Assembly: GCA_900444965.1 (NCBI GenBank)
Contig: UFRQ01000003.1
Coordinates: forward strand, 496,001-560,000
DNA from: [Actinobacillus] rossii
Lineage (GTDB): Bacteria > Pseudomonadota > Gammaproteobacteria > Enterobacterales > Pasteurellaceae
DNA length: 64,000 bases
Reading direction: 5' to 3'
The notes under the pieces were generated by a model, which worked only from the letters and a program-made list of their open reading frames with translations, was not told where the DNA came from and made no database searches. Made by a program: the position numbers and the translations under genes. This document shows, in pieces, positions 8,226 to 14,227 of this stretch. The stretch's first letter is position 1; each line of letters begins with the position of its first letter.

Positions 8226-8735
8226 ATGAGTTACTCCAAAACAAAAGGACGTGGAAGTGGTCAAAGTGAGTTTCAAAAATCACTGAACGGAAATACCTTT
8301 ACACCGTTACGACATGATTTAATCAACAGTGAAGAATTTACCGCGCTTTCTCTTTCAGCGAAGTGGGTATTTGTAAAACTGTGTTCAACCTACAACAAAT
8401 ACAACAACGGCGATTTAATAGCTCAACAGGATAAAGCCAAAGAAACATTTGGCTTATCTTCAAGAACATTAAAAACTGCATTAGACGAACTTGTAAATGC
8501 AAACTTCCTAGAAGTCACAAGACAAGGTGGAAAAAATCAATGTACGCTTTACGCGTTAACGTGCTATAGGTTCAATACAATTAAAAAAGGCAATGTAACC
8601 ATTTTAGAAGAAACTTTACGCCCACGAGATAGTTGGAAAAAAAATGCGATTTTGACCGCCTGTATGATTTCACCTATTTTTTTCGTGTTCTCTCAAAAAA
8701 TAATAGAGTATATGGCTATAATATATATAAGGTAG
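8226..8735 (+). CDS. Winged-helix replication-type protein of the element
   Basis: 169 residues. The core (LRHDLINSEEFTALSLSAKW, YNKYNNGDLIAQQDKAKE, then FGLSSRTLKTALDELVNANF and LEVTRQGGKNQCTLYAL) matches small winged-helix proteins found beside replication genes of satellites and integrative plasmids, with the NNGDL signature. Start: ATG at 8226 preceded by AGGTGGTGG. After DSWKKN, where relatives end as far as I remember, a hydrophobic tail (CMISPIFFVFSQ) of about 30 residues follows and may come from a lost stop or frameshift. It lies directly before an array of palindromic repeats that it might bind. Confidence 0.6.
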   Translation: MSYSKTKGRGSGQSEFQKSLNGNTFTPLRHDLINSEEFTALSLSAKWVFVKLCSTYNKYNNGDLIAQQDKAKETFGLSSRTLKTALDELVNANFLEVTRQGGKNQCTLYALTCYRFNTIKKGNVTILEETLRPRDSWKKNAILTACMISPIFFVFSQKIIEYMAIIYIR

Positions 8736-8867
8736 TTAAAATTTAACGTAATTGAGTGGGTAAAAATGGGCTGACTACGTTAAAATTTAACGTAATAGAA
8801 AAAGAGTTACGTTAAAAATTAACGTAAATTACGTTAAATTTTAGGGGTCATTACGTTAAAATTTAAC
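8733..8867. repeat. Palindromic repeat array (ACGTTAAA-N-TTTAACGT), iteron-like
   Basis: Three near-complete copies of the palindrome TTACGTTAAAATTTAACGTA (about 8735-8752, 8776-8795, 8807-8827), a half copy (8828-8842) and a nearly complete copy (8850-8867) occupy 135 bases. Each is two arms of ACGTTAAA around a central A or T. An AT-rich stretch follows. Placement after a winged-helix gene suggests a replication origin or an operator cluster. The sequence shows the repeats; the role is inferred. Confidence 0.75.
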
Positions 8868-9069
8868 TATCAAAAAAATAAATTTCCAATCAATAAATTT
8901 ATTTTAATAGATTTAAACTATTAATAACCTGACGGACTCGATTTTGAGTCCGTTAAAATCAAACTTCAAAAGTTAACTTTTCTAATAGAGCACACCAATA
9001 TCCACAAAGCGCGCCTATTACTCCTTGTAAAACCACATCAGATAAATAATGCTAAGATTGCCCTAATTT
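8868..9069. other. AT-rich stretch after the iterons, no gene seen
   Basis: 8868-8931 is almost pure A/T (for example AATAAATTTATTTTAATAG), suitable for duplex opening next to the repeat array. A small hairpin GGACTC-GATTTT-GAGTCC lies at about 8934-8951. The rest to 9069 shows no coding signal. Confidence 0.4.
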
Positions 9070-9267
9070 ATGGCGCAAAATAACCATAAAAGCAGTAATT
9101 TCATTTTTATAGATTATGATATACATCAAACATCAAAAATTACCGCCATAAATAGCGCGTTAATAAATTTTCTTGATAAAGACATAGGAATGTACTGCCA
9201 AACATTTTTAATTGATTGTAGAGCGATTGACGAAAGTTTACGACTTCTGATTTTTGCGAGTCCATAA
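9070..9267 (+). CDS. Doubtful small open reading frame (65 aa)
   Basis: It begins MAQNNHKSSNFIFIDYDIHQ. There is no ribosome site before the ATG, no recognised domain, and its 3' part overlaps one copy of a 25-base DNA repeat (9221-9245) that also occurs outside the frame. It may be chance. Confidence 0.2.
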   Translation: MAQNNHKSSNFIFIDYDIHQTSKITAINSALINFLDKDIGMYCQTFLIDCRAIDESLRLLIFASP

Positions 9268-9316
9268 AAAAGGGAAAAGTGCGAAACTCTTGAGCGATTG
9301 GCGAAAGTTTACGACT
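9221..9316. repeat. 25-base direct repeat, two copies
   Basis: GAGCGATTGRCGAAAGTTTA plus CGACT occurs at 9221-9245 and 9292-9316 with a single A/G difference, starts 71 bases apart. No gene explains it. Confidence 0.7.
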
Positions 9317-9469
9317 GTAAGCCTACTCAACTTACGTTATAAACCATAACAAACAATAACTTTAGAATGTGTAAAGTACAAAAAATATACATTTATGGGA
9401 ATCGTAAGGGAGCTAATCCGCCAACAACCCAAGAACAGCTAAAAATGGTGAAATAGTGCTTGTTTTGCG
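9317..9469. other. Gene-poor stretch, nothing recognised
   Basis: No reading frame, clear promoter or hairpin stands out. It joins the direct repeats on the left to the tandem repeat on the right. Confidence 0.3.
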
Positions 9470-9507
9470 AGTTCCCGAAATAATAGGGAGTTCCCGAAAT
9501 AATAGGG
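9470..9507. repeat. Perfect 19-base tandem repeat
   Basis: AGTTCCCGAAATAATAGGG occurs twice in a row (9470-9488 and 9489-9507) with no difference, so the duplication is recent or conserved by function. Confidence 0.85.
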
Positions 9508-9559
9508 ATTTGAACCGTGGTTATATGGTAGCAGAATAAATTTGCGACGGTCCTTTTAC

Positions 9560-9850
9560 GGTCCGATTGAGATCAGGGGTATAAGGAAAATCCTGATACC
9601 CACGAACAGAAAAGAGCTAACGCATAACGGTAATATTACGGTAAGGAATAGGGAAACTTCAGAAAATAACTAGCTTAGTAGTCAAATGTAGATATTAAGA
9701 CCTGATAAAACCTGAATTAGAACCCTACAAAGTTGACGTCTCCCCAAAATTGGGGAGCGTTTCTAATAAAAGGTACTCCCAAGGGGTGTACCCTTTCCAC
9801 GGGGTTGCGGGCTCGCGGTTTTCGCCTAATTTTCAGGGTTCTAGTCATCA
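9560..9850 (+). ncRNA. Candidate structured non-coding RNA
   Basis: This interval has no reading frame but several strong stems. ATCAGG (9572-9577)/CCTGAT (9592-9597) and GGGTAT (9577-9582)/ATACCC (9596-9601) exclude each other, like a switch. A long-range stem pairs TAGAACCCT (9718-9726) with AGGGTTCTA (9835-9843). Inside it are the hairpins CTCCCC (9740-9745)/GGGGAG (9752-9757), extended by ACG/CGT, and GGTAC (9772-9776)/GTACC (9788-9792), then a GC-rich segment (9798-9826) that stands out in this AT-rich element. Strand is a guess from gene direction. It might be a regulatory RNA comparable in role to the P4 immunity RNA, or the relic of a retroelement; no reverse transcriptase is present. 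Confidence 0.4.
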
Positions 9851-9935
9851 TCATCTTATGATTGAAAGTGAATAGTTATGCTTAGAATGATGTCGGCAGA
9901 TGTTGGGATTGTTGACGCTGATTTTCTTTAATACC

Positions 9936-9962
9936 TTAAAATAACAAGGCTTGTTATTTTAA
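9936..9962. terminator. Perfect 13-base inverted repeat, possible bidirectional terminator
   Basis: TTAAAATAACAAG-G-CTTGTTATTTTAA. The arms are AT-rich with T-runs at the 3' side in both directions. It could end transcription of the structured interval or bind a dimeric regulator. Its outer parts resemble the AAGTAACAA words only loosely. Confidence 0.45.
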
Positions 9963-9966
9963 ACAA

Positions 9967-10095
9967 ATGAGCGATCTTAAAATTCACTATTTAAAGCTGG
10001 ATTTTGCAGAGCTTAGTTTTCAGCTTAGCTTTAAAAACAATGAGTTACTAAGCCGAAAATTTGGTCGAGTGATTTTTAAAAACAACCCCATGTAA
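9967..10095 (+). CDS. Doubtful small open reading frame (42 aa)
   Basis: It starts MSDLKIHYLKLDFAELSFQL and ends FKNNPM. It lies directly after the perfect inverted repeat and has no ribosome site, so a leaderless or non-coding explanation is equally possible. Some residues repeat (ELSFQLSFKNNELLS). No homology recognised. Confidence 0.2.
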   Translation: MSDLKIHYLKLDFAELSFQLSFKNNELLSRKFGRVIFKNNPM

Positions 10096-10258
10096 GTTTG
10101 CAGTATTTCAGATTTCTAATTTCGCGGTTGTAAAAATTGAGTTCCCTAAGCGGTTTTCATAAGCAAAACCTATAGCGATTTTCCCACCCCCACCCACACT
10201 ACACATCATACAAACAAGGGCGTTCGTTATGACTAGTCGGTTTTGGCAATTAACGCAC
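10096..10258. other. Gene-poor stretch before higBA
   Basis: No gene seen. It contains a run of C (CCCACCCCCACCC, about 10186-10198) and the word GCAATTAACGCA (10245-10256), which recurs in the higBA promoter region at 10297-10306 and may be an extra operator half. Confidence 0.3.
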
Positions 10259-10309
10259 TTGATTATACGTAAAAAGGGTATATAATGAAGATATACGCAA
10301 TTAACGTAT
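10259..10309 (+). promoter_or_regulatory. higBA promoter and operator
   Basis: TTGATT (10259-10264) and TATAAT (10281-10286) are 16 bases apart. Just downstream ATACG (10293-10297) and CGTAT (10305-10309) form an inverted repeat around CAATTAA, well placed for the antitoxin to block transcription, as known for higBA and related loci. Confidence 0.65.
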
Positions 10310-10316
10310 TTATAAA

Positions 10317-10646
10317 ATGAATCTACTATTTATTGAGTTGTCATATTTTTCTAAATATCGAACTGAAACCCTGACCGATGACGAATATAGAGCGTTGCAA
10401 AATGAATTATTAGAAAATCCAGAAAAAGGGGATTTGATACAAGGGCTTAATGGATTAAGAAAGATAAGAATAGCAGATAATAAGCGAAATAAAGGTAAAC
10501 GTGGTGGCGCGAGAGTGATTTATTACTATTATTCTTCACAATCCACGATTTATTTTCTAACAGCTTACAGTAAAGATGAAATGACTGATTTAACAAGTGA
10601 AGATAAAAAGACGCTGAAAAGTATCGTTGCACTACTTAAAAAATAG
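10317..10646 (+). CDS. higB: HigB-type toxin (RelE/ParE superfamily)
   Basis: A 109-residue ribosome-dependent mRNA interferase by family. It closely follows the Vibrio cholerae HigB-2 pattern: a start with F-x-E-x-x-x-F-x-K-Y-R, LTDDEYRALQNELLENPEKG, GLRKIRIADNKRNKGKRGGA, RVIYYYY, then LTAYSKDEMTDLTSEDKK. The basic Lys/Arg residues of KGKRGGARV form the expected RNA-facing part. It precedes its antitoxin by 11 bases, the toxin-first order normal for hig loci. No clear Shine-Dalgarno sequence precedes the ATG, so low translation is likely. Confidence 0.9.
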   Translation: MNLLFIELSYFSKYRTETLTDDEYRALQNELLENPEKGDLIQGLNGLRKIRIADNKRNKGKRGGARVIYYYYSSQSTIYFLTAYSKDEMTDLTSEDKKTLKSIVALLKK

Positions 10647-10657
10647 GGAGTTTCAAG

Positions 10658-10972
10658 ATGACGAAAAGAAATTTATTTGAAGAATTAAAGCAAGGACTTG
10701 AAGAAATTCAAGCGCACCAACAAGGGAAGATTACATTAACAGGCTACACCCTAGAACACCCTGAGCCCTTGGAAATACAAGCAGATGAAATTAAGGCAAT
10801 CAGACAAGAGTTAAATCTTTCGCAAGCCTTATTTGCTCTTAAATTACGTACAAGCGTTAGAACTTATCAAGGCTGGGAACAAGGCAAGAGCAAGCCTAAT
10901 CAGCAAGCTATGCTACTACTGAAAATGGTACAGAAATCACCGAAGTTACTTGAACAAATAGCGAGTGTATAG
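10658..10972 (+). CDS. higA: HigA-type antitoxin (XRE helix-turn-helix)
   Basis: 104 residues. The N-terminal 50 residues are the toxin-binding part (NLFEELKQGLEEIQAHQQGK). The DNA-binding domain follows: IRQELNLSQALFALKLRTSV then RTYQGWEQGKSKPNQQA, a textbook Cro/C1 fold as in NadS/HigA2 proteins. GGGAG precedes the ATG. It should neutralise HigB and repress the shared promoter at 10259-10309. It is the last gene of the element, and could stabilise it against loss. Confidence 0.9.
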   Translation: MTKRNLFEELKQGLEEIQAHQQGKITLTGYTLEHPEPLEIQADEIKAIRQELNLSQALFALKLRTSVRTYQGWEQGKSKPNQQAMLLLKMVQKSPKLLEQIASV

Positions 10973-10988
10973 ACTTGTAACAAGAATT

Positions 10989-11026
10989 AAGCCGTTAAGA
11001 TGATACACCCACAACGGCTTTTTTAT
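10989..11026 (+). terminator. Rho-independent terminator of higBA
   Basis: AAGCCGTT / AACGGCTT with a 16-base loop and a run of T. Confidence 0.8.
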
Positions 11027-11088
11027 AGTCTAGTCTTAGTGGCTCAATTTGAGCTACTTAACAACAAAAGATCGGGGACGGAATAAAT

Positions 11089-11112
11089 AAAAGTAACAAG
11101 AAAAGTAACAAA
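11089..11112. repeat. Right arm-type repeats (AAAAGTAACAA, two copies)
   Basis: AAAAGTAACAAG (11089-11100) and AAAAGTAACAAA (11101-11112) are direct tandem copies of the word found four times at the left end. Their position 50-75 bases inside attR fits integrase or excisionase arm sites. Confidence 0.6.
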
Positions 11113-11164
11113 GAGATTGTAATAAAATATTAATTCTTTACATTTCAATAAATTAGATAATGAT

Positions 11165-11188
11165 TTCAACTCCCATTACCTCCGCCAA
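11165..11188 (+). other. attR
   Basis: TTCAACTCCCATTACCTCCG plus CCAA repeats the selC 3' end with one substitution and one deleted T. Since the tRNA now uses the element-borne end, this copy is free of selection, and the two changes suggest the integration is not recent. Confidence 0.8.
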
Positions 11189-11190
11189 TT

Positions 11191-12505
11191 CGACCCTATC
11201 CCAAATTCTGTGTAAACACCCATTTCAACTTAACGGTGATCGTCTAGGCGATCACCAAAATCAATCATAAATCGATTCATCGCCGGTTTCCGGTTCTGAA
11301 TCGGCATTGTCCATTTTTTTGATGCATCTTTAATCGCAAGCCAAATCACTTTGAAAACTGAATCATCCGTCGGGAATACATTTCGTTTTTTAATCACGCG
11401 ACGAATCACGCTATTAAGCGATTCCACGGCATTCGTGGTATAAATCGCTTTACGAATATCAGCCGGATAATCAAAAAATGTGGCTATATTTGCCCGGTTA
11501 TCTTCCCAGCCTTTCGCCACAAGCGGGTATTTTGCCTGCCATTTTTGCGAAAGTGCGGTCAGATTTTCGCGAGCTTGTGCTTCCGTCTGAGCCTGATAAA
11601 CCTGCTTTAAATCTGCAGTGACGGCTTTGTAATCTTTCCACGAAACGAATTTCAAGCTGTTACGCACTAAATGCACAATGCAAAGCTGAATCTTCGTTTT
11701 AGGATAGATTGCATTGATGGCTTCCGGGAAGCCTTTTAAACCGTCTACACAGGCAATAAAAATGTCTTTCAAGCCTCGATTTTGAAGCTCTGTCAGCACA
11801 TTCGCCCAGAACTTCGCACCTTCATTTTCAGCAATCCAAAGCCCCAATAACTCTTTATGTCCTTCAAGATTCACACCCAAGGCAACAAACACGGATTTGT
11901 TGATAATTCGTCCATCTTGGCGTACTTTCACTACGATACAATCCGGGTAAACAATTGGATAAACCGCATCAAGCGGGCGATTTTGCCATTCCATTACGCG
12001 TTCTTTCACGGCGTCGGTAACGCGAGAAATCAGGCTGGTTGACACATCCGCATCATAGAGTTCTTTGAACATTTCAACGATTTCCTGATTACTTAAACCC
12101 TTGGCATATAAGGCAATAATCTGCTCATCCATTCCTGTGATGCGGGTTTGGTTTTTCTTGATAAGTTGTGGTTCAAAGGTGCAGTCACGGTCACGAGGCG
12201 TCTCAATTTCTATCTCACCTTCATCACAAATGACGGTCTTAGATGTGTAACCGTTACGTGCATTTTTACCTTTTCCAGGCTGGTGTTTTTCATAACCAAG
12301 ATGGTCGGTCAGTTCACCATTTAACGCAGCCTCGATGGTGATTTTCTTGAGCATCCGTGAAAATTGATTGAGGTCTTCCGGTGTTTTTAGGTTTTTGGCA
12401 AATTCCGCTGCCAAGGCGTGAAGTTGTTTTTCGTTCATAATAAAATACCTGTGTCTGAATGTATTATCTCAGAAATAGGTATTTACACAAATTGTGGGAG
12501 AGGCT
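11191..12505 (-). mobile_element. IS256-family insertion sequence
   Basis: About 1.3 kb with one transposase gene. Terminal inverted repeats of about 34 bases (11191-11224 and 12474-12507) agree at most positions, including the block TGTGTAAA. The 8-base word CGCCAATT lies at both edges (11183-11190 and 12506-12513) and looks like the target duplication, of a size normal for this family. Because the right repeat can be aligned two bases into that word, the exact tips are uncertain by two bases. The insertion is at the outer edge of attR. Confidence 0.85.
11230..12438 (-). CDS. IS256-family transposase
   Basis: 402 residues, full length for the Mutator/IS256 class of DDE transposases. Seen: the N-terminal domain with LTDHLGYEKHQ and NARNGYTSKTV; TPRDRDCTFEP; IIALYAKGLSNQEI; the first catalytic Asp probably in VYPDCIVVKVRQDGRI; the second in FIACVDGLKGF; the family signature QLCIVHLVRNSLKFVSWKDY; and the catalytic Glu in YTTNAVESLNSVIRR. 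The frame is intact, so the element may be active. An uptake-sequence-like word (AAGTGCGGTC) lies within it at about 11551. Confidence 0.95.
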   Translation of the reverse strand: MNEKQLHALAAEFAKNLKTPEDLNQFSRMLKKITIEAALNGELTDHLGYEKHQPGKGKNARNGYTSKTVICDEGEIEIETPRDRDCTFEPQLIKKNQTRITGMDEQIIALYAKGLSNQEIVEMFKELYDADVSTSLISRVTDAVKERVMEWQNRPLDAVYPIVYPDCIVVKVRQDGRIINKSVFVALGVNLEGHKELLGLWIAENEGAKFWANVLTELQNRGLKDIFIACVDGLKGFPEAINAIYPKTKIQLCIVHLVRNSLKFVSWKDYKAVTADLKQVYQAQTEAQARENLTALSQKWQAKYPLVAKGWEDNRANIATFFDYPADIRKAIYTTNAVESLNSVIRRVIKKRNVFPTDDSVFKVIWLAIKDASKKWTMPIQNRKPAMNRFMIDFGDRLDDHR

Positions 12506-12659
12506 CGCCAATTCTTGCTATATCCGCCAATATGCATTTAAATTTAGCCCTATTTCTGTGATCGCTATTCCACAATCTTTTCCTTAAAATTTTATTTTAC
12601 TTCGGATATTGTTAAGGTCTATTTACGAAAAATAAACCGTCTAAAAATAAATGTAAAAA

Positions 12660-13337
12660 ATGAATATCTTTGGATTTCGTTGTGTTCAATGTCAAAACAA
12701 ACTGCAAATCAGTTCACATGGGCTTTGTAGTCGTTGTAATCACACTATTCGTCGTTTCCCTTATTGTGGAAAGTGCGGTGCAAAATTATCACAAAATGCG
12801 ATGATATGCGGGCAATGTTTGCGCCACGAGCCAAGTTGGGATCGATTGGTGATGGTAGGGCGTTATAACGAACCATTGTCAACATTAATTCATCGTTTTA
12901 AATTTCAACGTGCCTTTTGGCTTGATCGAACTTTAGCCCGATTATTATTGCTTGCCGTGCTTAATGCAAAACGTGAGCATGGTTTGGCTTTACCTGATGT
13001 TATCCTTCCTGTTCCATTACATCATTTTCGTCACTGGCGACGAGGTTATAATCAATCAGATTTGATCGCGTACTGGCTTTCTAAATGGTTAAAAATTCCT
13101 TGTAATAACAATCTGTTAAAACGAACTAAGCACACACCGACACAGCGAGGTTTAACCGCCAAAGCACGTCGCCAAAACTTAAAAAACGCTTTCGCCATAA
13201 AAAGAGAAATAACTTATCGGCGCGTTGCTCTCATTGATGATGTGATTACTACAGGTTCAACACTTAATGAAATCGCAAAATTACTGCGTAAACATGGTGT
13301 TCAGGAAATTCAAGTGTGGGGAGTAGCAAAAACGTAA
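12660..13337 (+). CDS. comF: ComF-family DNA-uptake protein (phosphoribosyltransferase fold)
   Basis: 225 residues. The N-terminus has paired zinc-finger-like cysteines (RCVQCQNK, LCSRCNH, YCGKCGAKL, ICGQCLRHE). The C-terminal half is a PRTase fold with LPDVILPVPLHHFRHWRRGY and the PRPP loop ALIDDVITTGSTL. In Haemophilus ComF is needed for natural transformation, probably moving DNA across the inner membrane with the helicase PriA. Normally it is the last gene of the comA-F operon; here no comA-E genes are nearby, so it stands alone with its own upstream region of about 145 bases, or the IS has cut old context. Confidence 0.85.
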   Translation: MNIFGFRCVQCQNKLQISSHGLCSRCNHTIRRFPYCGKCGAKLSQNAMICGQCLRHEPSWDRLVMVGRYNEPLSTLIHRFKFQRAFWLDRTLARLLLLAVLNAKREHGLALPDVILPVPLHHFRHWRRGYNQSDLIAYWLSKWLKIPCNNNLLKRTKHTPTQRGLTAKARRQNLKNAFAIKREITYRRVALIDDVITTGSTLNEIAKLLRKHGVQEIQVWGVAKT

Positions 13338-13453
13338 AATTATGTGAAGTTTGATTGCGCTTTATATCTATTTTGTTTGAAATTCGTTAAAATTCTTCAT
13401 ACTGTTTAAATGAAAAAGACACTTTCTCATCCCCTTCAGTTATTGGAATATTT

Positions 13454-14182
13454 ATGAATACGTTCACCCAATTTTATAATGCATTGATTAGCTCATCTCA
13501 TATTATTTTAATGATAAAAATTTCTGTGGCGATGTTTTTGGGCGCGATTATTGGTTTTGAACGCGAATTAAAACATAAGCCTGTGGGCGTGAAAACCTGT
13601 TCTATCATTGCTATCACAACTTGCATTTTGACTGTGGTGTCTATTCAGTCAGCAGAATATTATGCTCAGATATCTGATAATATTCGAACTGATCCTATGC
13701 GTTTGGCAGCACAAGTGGTCAGTGGAATTGGTTTTTTAGGCGCAGGCGTAATTTTGCGTAAAAGCAATGATGCAATCTCAGGTTTAACAACTGCTGCCAT
13801 TATTTGGGCAGCCGCGGGAATTGGTATCGCATCAGGAGCGGGATTCTTCTTTGATGCGATTGTGGCAACATTGATGATTCTTATCGCAATTCGTATTAGT
13901 CCATTCATTCAACGCCTGGTGGTGCGCCGTGAAAATCTCCGCCTTCCAAATCGTAAAGCGCGGTTAAATTTGACCGTAAATTCGACTTCTTGCTTGGGAA
14001 ACCTAACCAATTTATTAATTGAAAATAGATTTCATTTTGAGCAATTTTCCGTTAAAGAGCAAACTAATGGCAATATAAGAGTGAGTTTTCGCTATGGGAT
14101 GCTAGATGCGGAAACGGCACAAAGCTTATATCAGCTGATGAAAGCACAACCTGAAGTCATCAATGTAGAAATTGAAAATTAA
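13454..14182 (+). CDS. MgtC/SapB-family membrane protein
   Basis: 242 residues. About four to five membrane segments in the first 155 residues carry the family signatures GAIIGFERELKHKPVGVKTC, RLAAQVVSGIGFLGAGVIL and SGLTTAAIIWAAAGIGIASG. The C-terminal 85 residues are a soluble ACT-like domain (RLNLTVNSTS, INVEIEN). MgtC-type proteins help survival at low magnesium in host cells and act on the ATP synthase in Salmonella; the role in Haemophilus is not known to me. Single gene, convergent with pldB. Confidence 0.85.
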   Translation: MNTFTQFYNALISSSHIILMIKISVAMFLGAIIGFERELKHKPVGVKTCSIIAITTCILTVVSIQSAEYYAQISDNIRTDPMRLAAQVVSGIGFLGAGVILRKSNDAISGLTTAAIIWAAAGIGIASGAGFFFDAIVATLMILIAIRISPFIQRLVVRRENLRLPNRKARLNLTVNSTSCLGNLTNLLIENRFHFEQFSVKEQTNGNIRVSFRYGMLDAETAQSLYQLMKAQPEVINVEIEN

Positions 14183-14227
14183 TCATTTTCTAGTGAAATT
14201 AAGATTATTTATGGTGGTTCGTAGCCT

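Larger units (their letters stand above)
2241..11188. mobile_element. selC-integrated element, satellite-like (about 8.9 kb)
   Basis: The limits are set by an imperfect direct repeat: the selC 3' end at 2241-2265 and a copy at 11165-11188. A tyrosine integrase starts 300 bases inside the left end, and short AAGTAACAA repeats flank both ends. Contents are int, a gene of unknown function, AlpA, two further regulators, four small unknown genes, an Ash/Icd-like gene, a replication-type winged-helix gene, an iteron array, a 1.4 kb gene-poor stretch and HigBA. No virion, packaging, lysis or conjugation gene is visible, which fits a P4- or PICI-like satellite or a decayed prophage. Uptake sequences inside it (about 6466 and 7353) suggest long residence in Haemophilus. 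Confidence 0.85.

Noticed and set aside
8934..8951. GGACTC-GATTTT-GAGTCC as a terminator.
   Set aside because: A clear 6-base stem but no T-run follows in either direction; listed only as a hairpin in the AT-rich stretch.
9631..9639. TAATATTAC equals the nick site of rolling-circle geminivirus-type replicons.
   Set aside because: There is no flanking stem and no HUH-type Rep gene; a 9-base AT-rich match is easily due to chance.
9500..9850. Retron-type msr-msd locus, because phiR73 at E. coli selC carries a retron.
   Set aside because: No reverse transcriptase reading frame exists anywhere in the element, so a retron cannot be claimed.
3823..11160. CRISPR array or restriction-modification system within the element.
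   Set aside because: No regularly spaced repeats with unique spacers and no nuclease or methylase motifs were seen.
12557..12574. TGTGATCGCTATTCCACA before comF looks like a CRP or competence (CRP-S) site.
   Set aside because: The spacer between TGTGA and the right half is 8 bases, not 6, and the right half is CCACA; it fits neither the CRP nor the Sxy-dependent CRP-S consensus.
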